Shown here piece by piece: positions 6,134 through 12,615 of a stretch of 14,353 nt of DNA. How positions within the stretch are numbered: the first letter of the stretch is position 1; each line of letters begins with the position of its first letter. This DNA comes from Desulfatitalea sp. (lineage in GTDB: Bacteria > Desulfobacterota > Desulfobacteria > Desulfobacterales > Desulfosarcinaceae), in the NCBI GenBank assembly GCA_018224505.1, contig JAGTVD010000135.1:1-14353 (forward strand), given 5' to 3'. The translations under genes and the position numbers were made by a program. Below the pieces are notes generated by a model. It ran no database searches and was not told where the DNA came from. It saw only the letters and a program-made list of their open reading frames with translations.

Positions 6134-7180
6134 ATGAAAAGAGCGCTCGTGGTTTTGATGACGGTATTCTTTATGATGATGGGGGGGCAGACGGTTTTTG
6201 CAGAAAAAGTGAACTGGCGGCTGGTGACGCATGCCATGCCGGGAACGGAGCAGCAGCGTATCGCCGAGGTTTTTGCGGAAACGGTAAAAACCCTCTCCGG
6301 CGGCAATTTTGTTATAACGGCCTATCCTGCCGGTGTTCTTTTTCCGGTTTTCGAAACCTTCGACAACCTCGCCAACGGCCTGGTCAACGCCGGCATGGTC
6401 TACAGTGCCTACTGGCCCGGCAAGGACCCGTTGTTCAATTTTACCACGCAGCCGGGATCCCCTCTGAGTACTTATGCCGAGGGCGCCTATCTCGTGGAGA
6501 AGATTGAACCCTGGTTTGAGAAACTCTATGAAAAACATCGATTGACCTATCTGGGCCACGCAATGGTCAGCCCGCTCTATGAGCAGTTGATGGCGGTCGT
6601 CCCCATTGATTCGATCGACAAACTCAAAGGGCTCAGAATTCGTGCGTCCGGCATCGGCGGTCAATATTATCGGGCGCTTGGGGCAACTACGGTTTCCCTC
6701 TCCGCTCCCGATATCTATACCGCCCTGCAGACACGCAGCATTGAGGCGGCGGAGTGGACTTTCTGGGATGAAAACATGCGCATGGGGTTCCATGAAGTTG
6801 TAACCCACGTTATTGATCCCGCTCTGCAGAACGGGACTTGTGAATATTTCCCGCTGGTTGTCAATCCCAAAAGCTGGAATGCATTGCCCCAGGAATATAA
6901 GGATATCGTCATTGCTGCCCGTGACCGGATTCGTTATCTTTCCGCCATGGTATATAATCACGAAATCATCGCACGTGAGAAATGGAAAGCGCTGCCCAGA
7001 GTGGCAGTGACCACCTGGAGTGACGAAGATATTGCCAAGGCACGTGCTGTGGGGCACAAAGTTGTTTATGATGAAGCCCAGAAGTCGGATCAGGGAAAAG
7101 AGTTTCTCGAAATTTACCGCAACGTCCTTTGGGAACTGGGCTACAAGGACGATGCGAAGGAATTGGGATATAAGGAATAG
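6134..7180 (+). CDS. dctP: TRAP transporter periplasmic solute-binding protein (DctP family)
   Basis: This 348-residue protein starts with a Sec signal peptide: KR, a hydrophobic run, and a probable cleavage after Ala23 in QTVFA-EKVNW. The mature part has DctP landmarks: AEVFAETVKTLSGGNFVITA near 44-63, the central LKGLRIRASGIGGQYYRALG (164-183) in which R170 is the arginine that clamps the substrate carboxylate in this family, and IEAAEWTFWDENMRMGFHEV (203-222). The AEW motif and following region resemble the keto-acid/monocarboxylate subtype (TakP-like) more than C4-dicarboxylate DctP. The ligand itself is not predictable. The ribosome-binding site AGGGGTGA lies just before the ATG. It captures a small organic acid for the adjacent DctQM channel. 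Confidence 0.9.
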   Translation: MKRALVVLMTVFFMMMGGQTVFAEKVNWRLVTHAMPGTEQQRIAEVFAETVKTLSGGNFVITAYPAGVLFPVFETFDNLANGLVNAGMVYSAYWPGKDPLFNFTTQPGSPLSTYAEGAYLVEKIEPWFEKLYEKHRLTYLGHAMVSPLYEQLMAVVPIDSIDKLKGLRIRASGIGGQYYRALGATTVSLSAPDIYTALQTRSIEAAEWTFWDENMRMGFHEVVTHVIDPALQNGTCEYFPLVVNPKSWNALPQEYKDIVIAARDRIRYLSAMVYNHEIIAREKWKALPRVAVTTWSDEDIAKARAVGHKVVYDEAQKSDQGKEFLEIYRNVLWELGYKDDAKELGYKE

Positions 7181-7205
7181 ATAACGATATTCCATAACAG
7201 TAATA

Positions 7206-7237
7206 ATCATGGCCGGCCGTCGGCGGTCGGTCATGAT
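7206..7237 (+). terminator. Strong hairpin closing the TRAP operon
   Basis: ATCATGGCCGGCCG (7206-7219) pairs with CGGTCGGTCATGAT (7224-7237) over all 14 positions, using two G-T wobbles, around the tetraloop TCGG. It lies 25 nt after the dctP stop. The downstream sequence CTCTTGTT is only moderately T-rich, so it may be a terminator or a 3'-end-protecting structure. The remaining 200 nt up to 7440 show nothing else I can name. Confidence 0.6.
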
Positions 7238-7440
7238 CTCTTGTTGGGTGTCCATCCGGAACGGGTGGATCGCGGTTCAGATCAAGGCCGCTGCGTTTTT
7301 GAAACCGGCACCGCAGCTGCCCTGCGCAGCGGGCGCAGAACGTCTGCGTCGACGATTTCAAAAGAACGAAAACCCGGAGATGGCGCACAAGATGCCGCTG
7401 CCGGATGGACACTGTTGCATGGATCCTCGGAGGTTGATGT

Positions 7441-8106
7441 ATGGTGGCTTGCCGAATCGATCATCTGGTGATTACCGCTCCGTCTCTGGGGGTCGGGGCC
7501 GCTTTCATAAAAGAGGCGTTGGGTGTCGACCCGCAAGCTGGCGGCCGCCATCCATCCATGGGCACCCACAACCTTCTTCTTTCCCTCGGCGATGCGCTCT
7601 ACCTCGAAGTAATTTCCATCGATCCATCGCTTCCTGCGCCTCATCGACCGCGCTGGTTTGGTATGGATAACCTTCCCGGTAGCTCATCGCCCGCTCTGTC
7701 CACCTGGGTCGCCCGTACCACGAATATCCGATCGGCGGCAGCGCGCAGTTCAGAGTCCCTGGGAATCGTCACTCCCATGCATCGCGGGGACCTGACTTGG
7801 CTTATTACCATTCCCCCGGATGGTTTGGTGCCGCTTGATGGCGTCGCTCCGGCGCTGATTGAATGGCCGGCAGGCGTGCATCCCGCCGCACGGCTTGACG
7901 ACTGTGGGTTGCGTCTTGTCAAATTCGAGATTTTCCATCCCGATCCAAATCGCGTCCAACGTCTGCTTTCGTCTGTCGATGCGCAAGACGTGATTTCGGT
8001 CGCGGCCTCTTCGGACGAAACTTCGTCTTTGTCTGCCACCATCAGCACCCCGGAAGGGGTTCGTTATCTTTCGTCCGGCAAGTCCGTCGGCAATCGGAGA
8101 ACGTGA
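7441..8106 (+). CDS. Glyoxalase-like VOC-family protein
   Basis: This 221-residue protein matches the glyoxalase-like domain group of the vicinal-oxygen-chelate superfamily. It has IDHLVITAPSL at the N terminus (H8), the long conserved block MGTHNLLLSLGDALYLEVI (40-58, with H43 and E56), and PRWFGMD (70-76). H8, H43 and E56 are the kind of residues that bind the metal in this fold. No specific reaction is known for most members. The ATG at 7441 has GGAGG at 7427-7431. A hairpin separates it from the transporter and 157 nt from the ligase gene, so it is probably transcribed with the ligase or alone. In acid-degradation clusters such proteins might act on an acyl-CoA intermediate, but that is a guess. 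Confidence 0.75.
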   Translation: MVACRIDHLVITAPSLGVGAAFIKEALGVDPQAGGRHPSMGTHNLLLSLGDALYLEVISIDPSLPAPHRPRWFGMDNLPGSSSPALSTWVARTTNIRSAAARSSESLGIVTPMHRGDLTWLITIPPDGLVPLDGVAPALIEWPAGVHPAARLDDCGLRLVKFEIFHPDPNRVQRLLSSVDAQDVISVAASSDETSSLSATISTPEGVRYLSSGKSVGNRRT

Positions 8107-8212
8107 AGAATCGGCCCGTGCCGGAGAGGAGCGGCGCCAACTGCAGGAGCGCATGAAAGAGGGGCGCGGAAACCCTGTTTTTCCCCACGCCATGATTGAT
8201 GCCGTAATGTAG
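8102..8212 (+). other. Possible C-terminal coding remnant between the VOC and ligase genes
   Basis: In a frame shifted by one from the VOC gene, the 36 codons up to a TAG at 8210 read like a natural protein end: ESARAGEERRQLQERMKEGR, then GNPVFPHAMIDAVM. The run is charged, helical and ends in a plausible tail. The frame is open from 7994 but has no ATG before 8153. I do not recognise a family. It may be the 3' remnant of a lost gene or chance. Confidence 0.25.
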
Positions 8213-8235
8213 TGAATCCTTTGATGACGGAACAC

Positions 8236-8245
8236 GGTTATAACC
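8236..8245. promoter_or_regulatory. Perfect palindrome before the acyl-CoA ligase gene
   Basis: GGTTATAACC is a perfect 10-bp palindrome lying 5 nt upstream of the ribosome-binding site AAGGAGG (8251-8257). It also contains a TATAAC element that could be a -10 box, though I see no matching -35. Its position suits a repressor operator. A related palindrome occurs at 12255-12269. Confidence 0.35.
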
Positions 8246-8263
8246 TTTCACAAGGAGGCGCAA

Positions 8264-9859
8264 ATGACTTGGCAGAATCTTTCCCAGACATGGCATTACG
8301 TTGAGAAATGGGCACAGCAGACACCGGATGCCGAGGCCCTTGTTTTTGAAGGAGACCGTCTGACCTGGAGCGGCTTCAAATCCGAAATGGACAAAGCGGC
8401 CCGCGCCTTTCTCGATGCCGGCGTGGAAAAGGGGGATCGCGTGGCCATGCTTTCCATGGCGCGCACCGAGTTCCCACTGACCTACATGGCGGCTAACAAG
8501 ATCGGTGCAATCTGGCTGGGTATCAACCCGAAGTTCACCATCGATGAGTTGCGCTACCAGGTCGGCGACAGCAAGCCCGCTGTTCTGATCGCCGTCAGTG
8601 AATTCCAGGGGAACGATCTCTCCAAAAATATCGAAGCTTTGACAAGGGAATTTCCTTTTCTGAAAAAAGTGCTTGTTATCGGTAGCCGGGTCGCCGGTAC
8701 GGAAGATTACCGGGAATTTCTGGAGCATGATCGAAGCCATGCGGACGAAACGTTGGCAGAAAGAATCCGCCAGGTCACGCCGGAGGATGACGCCCTTCTC
8801 ATGTACACCTCCGGCTCCACCGGTAAACCCAAGGGTGTTGTTCATACCCACAAAAGCATCATCGAAAACATCCGGGTGGAAACCGAGAAATTCTATTTTC
8901 GCCAAGGCGGTCGCGCCCTGTTGCACTTTCCCATCAATCACGTAGCAGCCGACGTGGAGATCGGTTTTGCCGGCATCCTGGCCGGGGGATGCCTGGTCTG
9001 CATGGACCGCTTCGACCCGGTTGATTCCCTGAAGGTAGTTGAAAAGGAGAAAATCAACGTTCTGGGGCAGGTGCCGGTGATGTTTCTGCTCCAGTTTCAG
9101 CAGAACGCCTTCTGGGAAGCCGATATGAGCAATATGGAGCTTTTCGCCTGGGCCGGCTCGGCCGCACCGGATCTGATGGTCAAGGTTCTTTCCGGCATTG
9201 CCCAGAACACGGGCGCAAATCTCATCACCGGTTATGGCAGCACGGAGACGTGTGGATTTGTCACCTATACCGAAAAAGGCGACGACACGGCCACGCTGCT
9301 GCACACCGCCGGGAAAATCGCACCGCCATTTGAACTCAAGATCGTTGACAGTAACCGCGCCGAGCTGCCCGATGGACAGATTGGTGAAATCGCCGTTCGC
9401 GGTCCTTTCATGTTTTCCCGCTACTGGAACATGCCGGAGGAAACCGCCCGGGTGCTTGACGAGGATGGATGGTATTACACCGCAGACCTTGCCTACAAGG
9501 ACGAACGGGGCTACATCCACATAACCGGCAGAATTTCTGAGATGTTCAAAAGCGGGGGGGAGAACGTCTATCCGAGAGAAGTAGAGGAAGTGATCGAACT
9601 GGACGAGTCCGTTCTGTTTGCCGCCGTAGTCGCCGTGCCCGACGAAATGTTCCAGGAAGTCGGCTGGGCATGGGTCATGCTGCAGCCTGGTAAGGAAACG
9701 ACCGAATCAGCGCTCGAGAACCTGTGTCGCGGTCAGCTAGCCAACTACAAGGTGCCCAAACGGTTTTTTATTCGCCAGAGCCTGCCGCTTTTGGCAAACG
9801 GAAAGATCAACAAGACTGCACTGAGTGAGGAAGCCAGGCAAATTATGGCCGAAAAATAA
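8264..9859 (+). CDS. AMP-forming acyl-CoA ligase (ANL superfamily)
   Basis: This 531-residue cytoplasmic enzyme activates a carboxylic acid to its CoA thioester through an acyl-AMP intermediate. The core motifs are all present: P-loop YTSGSTGKPKG (181-191), YGSTE (324-328), DGWYYTADLA (401-410, ribose-binding D408), the hinge GRISEMFKSGGENVYPREVE (422-441), and the catalytic lysine K514 in LLANGKINK. The length fits medium- or long-chain and aromatic acyl-CoA ligases. The acyl-pocket residues do not reveal the substrate. The start ATG follows a near-perfect AAGGAGG. The MaoC-like gene begins 16 nt after the stop, so the two form an operon. It is the natural next step after import by the TRAP system encoded upstream. 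Confidence 0.9.
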   Translation: MTWQNLSQTWHYVEKWAQQTPDAEALVFEGDRLTWSGFKSEMDKAARAFLDAGVEKGDRVAMLSMARTEFPLTYMAANKIGAIWLGINPKFTIDELRYQVGDSKPAVLIAVSEFQGNDLSKNIEALTREFPFLKKVLVIGSRVAGTEDYREFLEHDRSHADETLAERIRQVTPEDDALLMYTSGSTGKPKGVVHTHKSIIENIRVETEKFYFRQGGRALLHFPINHVAADVEIGFAGILAGGCLVCMDRFDPVDSLKVVEKEKINVLGQVPVMFLLQFQQNAFWEADMSNMELFAWAGSAAPDLMVKVLSGIAQNTGANLITGYGSTETCGFVTYTEKGDDTATLLHTAGKIAPPFELKIVDSNRAELPDGQIGEIAVRGPFMFSRYWNMPEETARVLDEDGWYYTADLAYKDERGYIHITGRISEMFKSGGENVYPREVEEVIELDESVLFAAVVAVPDEMFQEVGWAWVMLQPGKETTESALENLCRGQLANYKVPKRFFIRQSLPLLANGKINKTALSEEARQIMAEK

Positions 9860-9875
9860 TCACGGAGGCAATGCA

Positions 9876-10751
9876 ATGGAGCTGAGTCCACGGTTTGCCG
9901 GCACAACCCTTCGCAGTCGAACTACCACCGTCAACTGGCGGGACACTATGAACTATGCCGCCGCAGTTGGAGACAACAACCCGCTTTATTTTGACGATAC
10001 CCGCGCGTCGGGCATTGTCGCCCCACCCATGTTCTGCGTAGCGCTTACCTGGCCCATCTCTGAGCGCCTGGTCGAATATATCGAATCAGAGGATTTCCCG
10101 GTGGAAGTGATCCCCACGCAGGTTCATTATACGGAACATCTCCGGATCCATCGCCTGATTAAACCGGGTGACCGGCTCACCATTCGCGGTAAGATCGCCG
10201 GCATTTATCCACAAAGGTCCGGCACCCACGTTATCATGCGATTTGAAGCCAAGGATGACCACGAAATACCAGTATTTACCGAACACATCGGTGGCCTTAT
10301 GCGAGGTGTTCAATGCACCGGCGAGGCTGTCGCCATCGAAGATGTCCCCGAAATAGCCCGTCACCGAAACAGTACCGAAGCCCTGATATGGAGACAGGAT
10401 CTTTCCATCGATTCGCTGCTTCCCTTTGTCTATGACGGATGTACCAACATTTATTTCCCGATCCACACATCTGTGAAGTTCGCTCGAGACGTTGGGCTTC
10501 CGAATATCATCCTCCAGGGCACAGCCACGCTGGCCCTGGCAGTACGGGAGATTACCAATGCATTTGCCGGTGGTGACCCCGCAAAGATCTGCACAATTGC
10601 CTGCCGGTTTACAAACATGGTGCAACCGGGCACCCGCATAAGGGTATGTGCTGGAATGCTCGCTAATGAACCGAATAATGACAAGGTCCATTTTATTGTA
10701 ATGAACGAAAATGGCGACAAGGCGATAAGTGACGGGCTTGTCATGTTCTGA
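9876..10751 (+). CDS. Double-hotdog MaoC/FAS1-type dehydratase-like protein
   Basis: This 291-residue protein consists of two hotdog domains. The N-terminal domain, starting at about residue 15, carries YAAAVGDNNPLYFDD (27-41), the hydratase-2 motif GDxNPxH with Tyr in place of the catalytic His, as in the FAS1-DH-like group. The C-terminal domain has NIYFPIHTSVKFAR (191-204) and PNIILQGTATLA (209-220). It keeps H197 of the PIH element, but the Asp expected in GDxNP is not there. In this family the Asp/His pair adds water to enoyl-CoA, so activity may be altered. The start is the ATG at 9876, with GGAGG at 9864-9868; a second ATG at 9871 is out of frame. It likely acts on the CoA ester made by the upstream ligase. 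Confidence 0.8.
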   Translation: MELSPRFAGTTLRSRTTTVNWRDTMNYAAAVGDNNPLYFDDTRASGIVAPPMFCVALTWPISERLVEYIESEDFPVEVIPTQVHYTEHLRIHRLIKPGDRLTIRGKIAGIYPQRSGTHVIMRFEAKDDHEIPVFTEHIGGLMRGVQCTGEAVAIEDVPEIARHRNSTEALIWRQDLSIDSLLPFVYDGCTNIYFPIHTSVKFARDVGLPNIILQGTATLALAVREITNAFAGGDPAKICTIACRFTNMVQPGTRIRVCAGMLANEPNNDKVHFIVMNENGDKAISDGLVMF

Positions 10752-10757
10752 AGATGC

Positions 10758-10785
10758 TGTATCACCATCAGGGATGATACATTTT
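10758..10785 (+). terminator. Terminator of the ligase-MaoC operon
   Basis: TGTATCA (10758-10764) and TGATACA (10775-10781) form a perfect 7-bp stem with a 10-base loop, partly extendable by CC/GG pairs, followed at once by TTTT. It lies 6 nt after the MaoC stop, in the gap between two convergent genes. Confidence 0.65.
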
Positions 10786-10821
10786 CCCAGGTGCAGGTGC
10801 ATGGTATGCGCAGTTCGTGGA

Positions 10822-11997
10822 TCAGGGGCCCGATTTTGCGGCGATCGATAGCGATAATAGATCCGTCACCTGCTGAATCTCTCGAATTTGGTCATATTTT
10901 TTTTCTTTATCGCGCATCAGCCAACGCAGTGCCATATGGCTGAAAGCCCCAAGAAACATATTCCTGAAAACCCGCGTATTGACATCGGAACGAAAGCAAC
11001 CTTCGGCTTTTCCTTGTTCGACGATATCTTCAAATGTTTTTAAGTAGGTTTGAAAAAGTTCGAATGCCTTGGAACCGTAGAATCGTTTGTTGAGTTGAAT
11101 ATCAAGCAGAAAGACCCTTAGAAAGTTCCGATTATCGAGGTACAGTGCGAAATGGTCTTTGATCAGCCTTCTGATTTTTCTTTGTGGTGCCGTAATATAA
11201 AAAGTTTCAGGCAGCGCGTTTATATGATCCTGCAATCGCTTGAGAGGAATGGAAAGCAGTAGATCCTCTTTATTTTCGAAATAGTCATAGATGCTGCCTT
11301 CCGACACTTTGGCGGCCTTGGCGATTTCCTGCACTTTTGTCTTGTTGAATCCCTTTTCCGCGAAAATGGCTTCGGCTGCCTCCAGGATCTTGTTTTTCTT
11401 GTCGCTTTCTTTTTCCCGGCTCGGTGTTAACAACATGGGCAATATCAAGTTGATGATATCATCGAAATCCTGGACGCTCTCGTTAAGCTCACCAGTTGCA
11501 AACGTGCTGATGGATTCGAAGTCATAGGTGCCGTATATGATATCTCGTACCAAGCCCAAATTGATGTCGTCTCTGAATATGCCGTCCCGTACCCCCTGTT
11601 TGAGTATATTCATCATAAGTCCCAAATGATCTCTCATGATGGCGTAGCCTTTAGTTGCATAAAATGCCGGATTTGAACGACATTCAAACATCAGGGTTCT
11701 GACATACCCTGGATGACGGTCGTTGTATTTTAAGCTGTGCCAGATTAATTTCCTTAATTGAGACTCCGGATCCTGCAAGCCCTGCAAGGCCTCTTTGGCG
11801 ACCTCTATGGCTTCGACCATTCTCTCAATTACCACTGAGAACAAAAGATCTTCTTTGTTTTTGAAATATTGATAGACGAGGGAATCCGCCACACCGGCTT
11901 TCTGGGCAACTGCCGATATGGTAGTATCGGCACTTCCTTTTTCAAACACCAATGCCTCGGCAGCTTCGATAATTTTATTTTTATTCTCGGTCATCAT
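10822..11997 (-). CDS. Tandem TetR/AcrR repressor: two complete TetR units in one chain
   Basis: This 391-residue protein is roughly twice the usual TetR length. Unit 1 (about 1-190) has its helix-turn-helix in TTISAVAQKAGVADSLVYQYF (25-45) followed by KNKEDLL. Unit 2 (about 200-391) repeats the plan with KVQEIAKAAKVSEGSIYDYF (221-240) and ENKEDLL. By hand the two N-terminal 53-residue blocks agree at about 25 positions. Each helix-turn-helix is followed by about 140 residues of helical ligand-binding domain, and a short charged linker (SREKESDKK) joins the units. A single chain could act as a pseudodimer with two different DNA- and ligand-binding halves. Acyl-CoA-responsive TetR proteins are common beside such catabolic genes. 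Start choice between the two ATGs at 11997 and 11994 is open; the ribosome-binding site is weak. Confidence 0.85.
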   Translation of the reverse strand: MMTENKNKIIEAAEALVFEKGSADTTISAVAQKAGVADSLVYQYFKNKEDLLFSVVIERMVEAIEVAKEALQGLQDPESQLRKLIWHSLKYNDRHPGYVRTLMFECRSNPAFYATKGYAIMRDHLGLMMNILKQGVRDGIFRDDINLGLVRDIIYGTYDFESISTFATGELNESVQDFDDIINLILPMLLTPSREKESDKKNKILEAAEAIFAEKGFNKTKVQEIAKAAKVSEGSIYDYFENKEDLLLSIPLKRLQDHINALPETFYITAPQRKIRRLIKDHFALYLDNRNFLRVFLLDIQLNKRFYGSKAFELFQTYLKTFEDIVEQGKAEGCFRSDVNTRVFRNMFLGAFSHMALRWLMRDKEKKYDQIREIQQVTDLLSLSIAAKSGP

Positions 11998-12100
11998 AAT
12001 GCTGTATCCAACCCTGTGTTTCAGAATATTTGGCGCAATCTGGCAGCATCGAAAAATTCATGGATCTGGTTTTCATGGAATCCGGCCGGCAGTGTGATTT

Positions 12101-12134
12101 GGTATGGGTAGCATACCTTGCGGGGATACCGGTA
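12101..12134. promoter_or_regulatory. Operator-like palindromes upstream of the tandem TetR gene
   Basis: GGTATG (12101-12106) and CATACC (12112-12117) make a perfect inverted repeat with a 5-base spacer, and TACCGGTA (12127-12134) is a perfect palindrome 9 bases further on. They lie about 105-140 bp upstream of the regulator start, a fitting place for autoregulatory binding sites. Binding is not shown by sequence. Confidence 0.35.
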
Positions 12135-12254
12135 CCCTGTTGTGACCGCCGGCTGTTGCGTGGTCTGAATGAATCTTATTCAAACCACATTTAAGCAGTA
12201 ACCCATGGATAAACGCTGTCTGTGGGCTGTTGCATTTTTTCAACTTTGGAAAAG

Positions 12255-12296
12255 TGGGTTCGTAACCCATTGACAATTCCGAGCTTTTGATAAAAT
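12255..12296 (+). promoter_or_regulatory. Promoter-like site overlapped by a palindrome
   Basis: TTGACA (12270-12275) is a perfect -35 box; TAAAAT (12291-12296) 15 bases later matches the -10 box at 5 of 6 positions. The palindrome TGGGTT-CGT-AACCCA (12255-12269) ends on the base before the -35 box. The 9-mer GTAACCCAT, which spans the right half-site, also occurs at 12198-12206. This is the arrangement of a repressor-controlled promoter reading toward the carboxyltransferase. The 15-base spacer is short. Confidence 0.4.
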
Positions 12297-12316
12297 GAGT
12301 ACAATTCTGTTTTGAT

Positions 12317-12334
12317 GTCAAGATATATTTTGAC
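12317..12334. promoter_or_regulatory. 18-bp near-perfect palindrome in the divergent region
   Basis: GTCAAGATATATTTTGAC is symmetric except for one G-T pair, with outer half-sites GTCAA and TTGAC. It lies about 20 bp after the promoter-like site at 12270-12296 and so could be an operator. The following stretch to 12440 is very AT-rich and shows no gene. Confidence 0.4.
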
Positions 12335-12440
12335 TATTTTTCCAATAAATACCACTCACAAAACCCCAAAACATTCATCAATATAAAAAAGTCTTTATAT
12401 ATAAATAATTAAATGGTGTCTGATCGATTAGAATTTGTCC

Positions 12441-12469
12441 TTGACATTCCTGGGTTCTAAATATACGAA
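12441..12469 (+). promoter_or_regulatory. Candidate promoter nearest the carboxyltransferase gene
   Basis: TTGACA (12441-12446) is a perfect -35 box. The -10 is less clear: TATACG (12462-12467) after 15 bases or TACGAA (12464-12469) after 17. It would leave a leader of roughly 140 nt before the ATG at 12616. I see no other element in that leader apart from the ribosome-binding site. Confidence 0.4.
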
Positions 12470-12615
12470 CATGAATATGCCTCATTTTATATTAATAGTA
12501 CAATCATATTAACCGGCACCCAACATGACCGTCGGAAAAGGAAGCGTTCATTGAAGGTCGGCTGACACCTGCAAACACAGTGACCAACGCGGTTTCCCCG
12601 GGAGGAGATGCAAGC

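Noticed and set aside
6113..7255. 380-residue open frame opposite dctP
   Set aside because: The plus-strand frame has a signal peptide and DctP motifs; the reverse frame is a by-product of codon use.
7238..7440. Possible sigma-54 type GG-N10-GC site before the VOC gene
   Set aside because: Only the invariant dinucleotides match, and the surrounding bases do not fit the -24/-12 consensus.
8042..9520. 492-residue open frame on the minus strand opposite the ligase
   Set aside because: It is the antisense shadow of a gene that has all ligase motifs and a strong ribosome-binding site; the reverse translation shows no family motif.
12073..12321. 82-residue frame on the minus strand in the divergent region
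   Set aside because: It covers the palindromes, has no ribosome-binding site or recognisable motif, and is of mixed composition; it is best read as non-coding.
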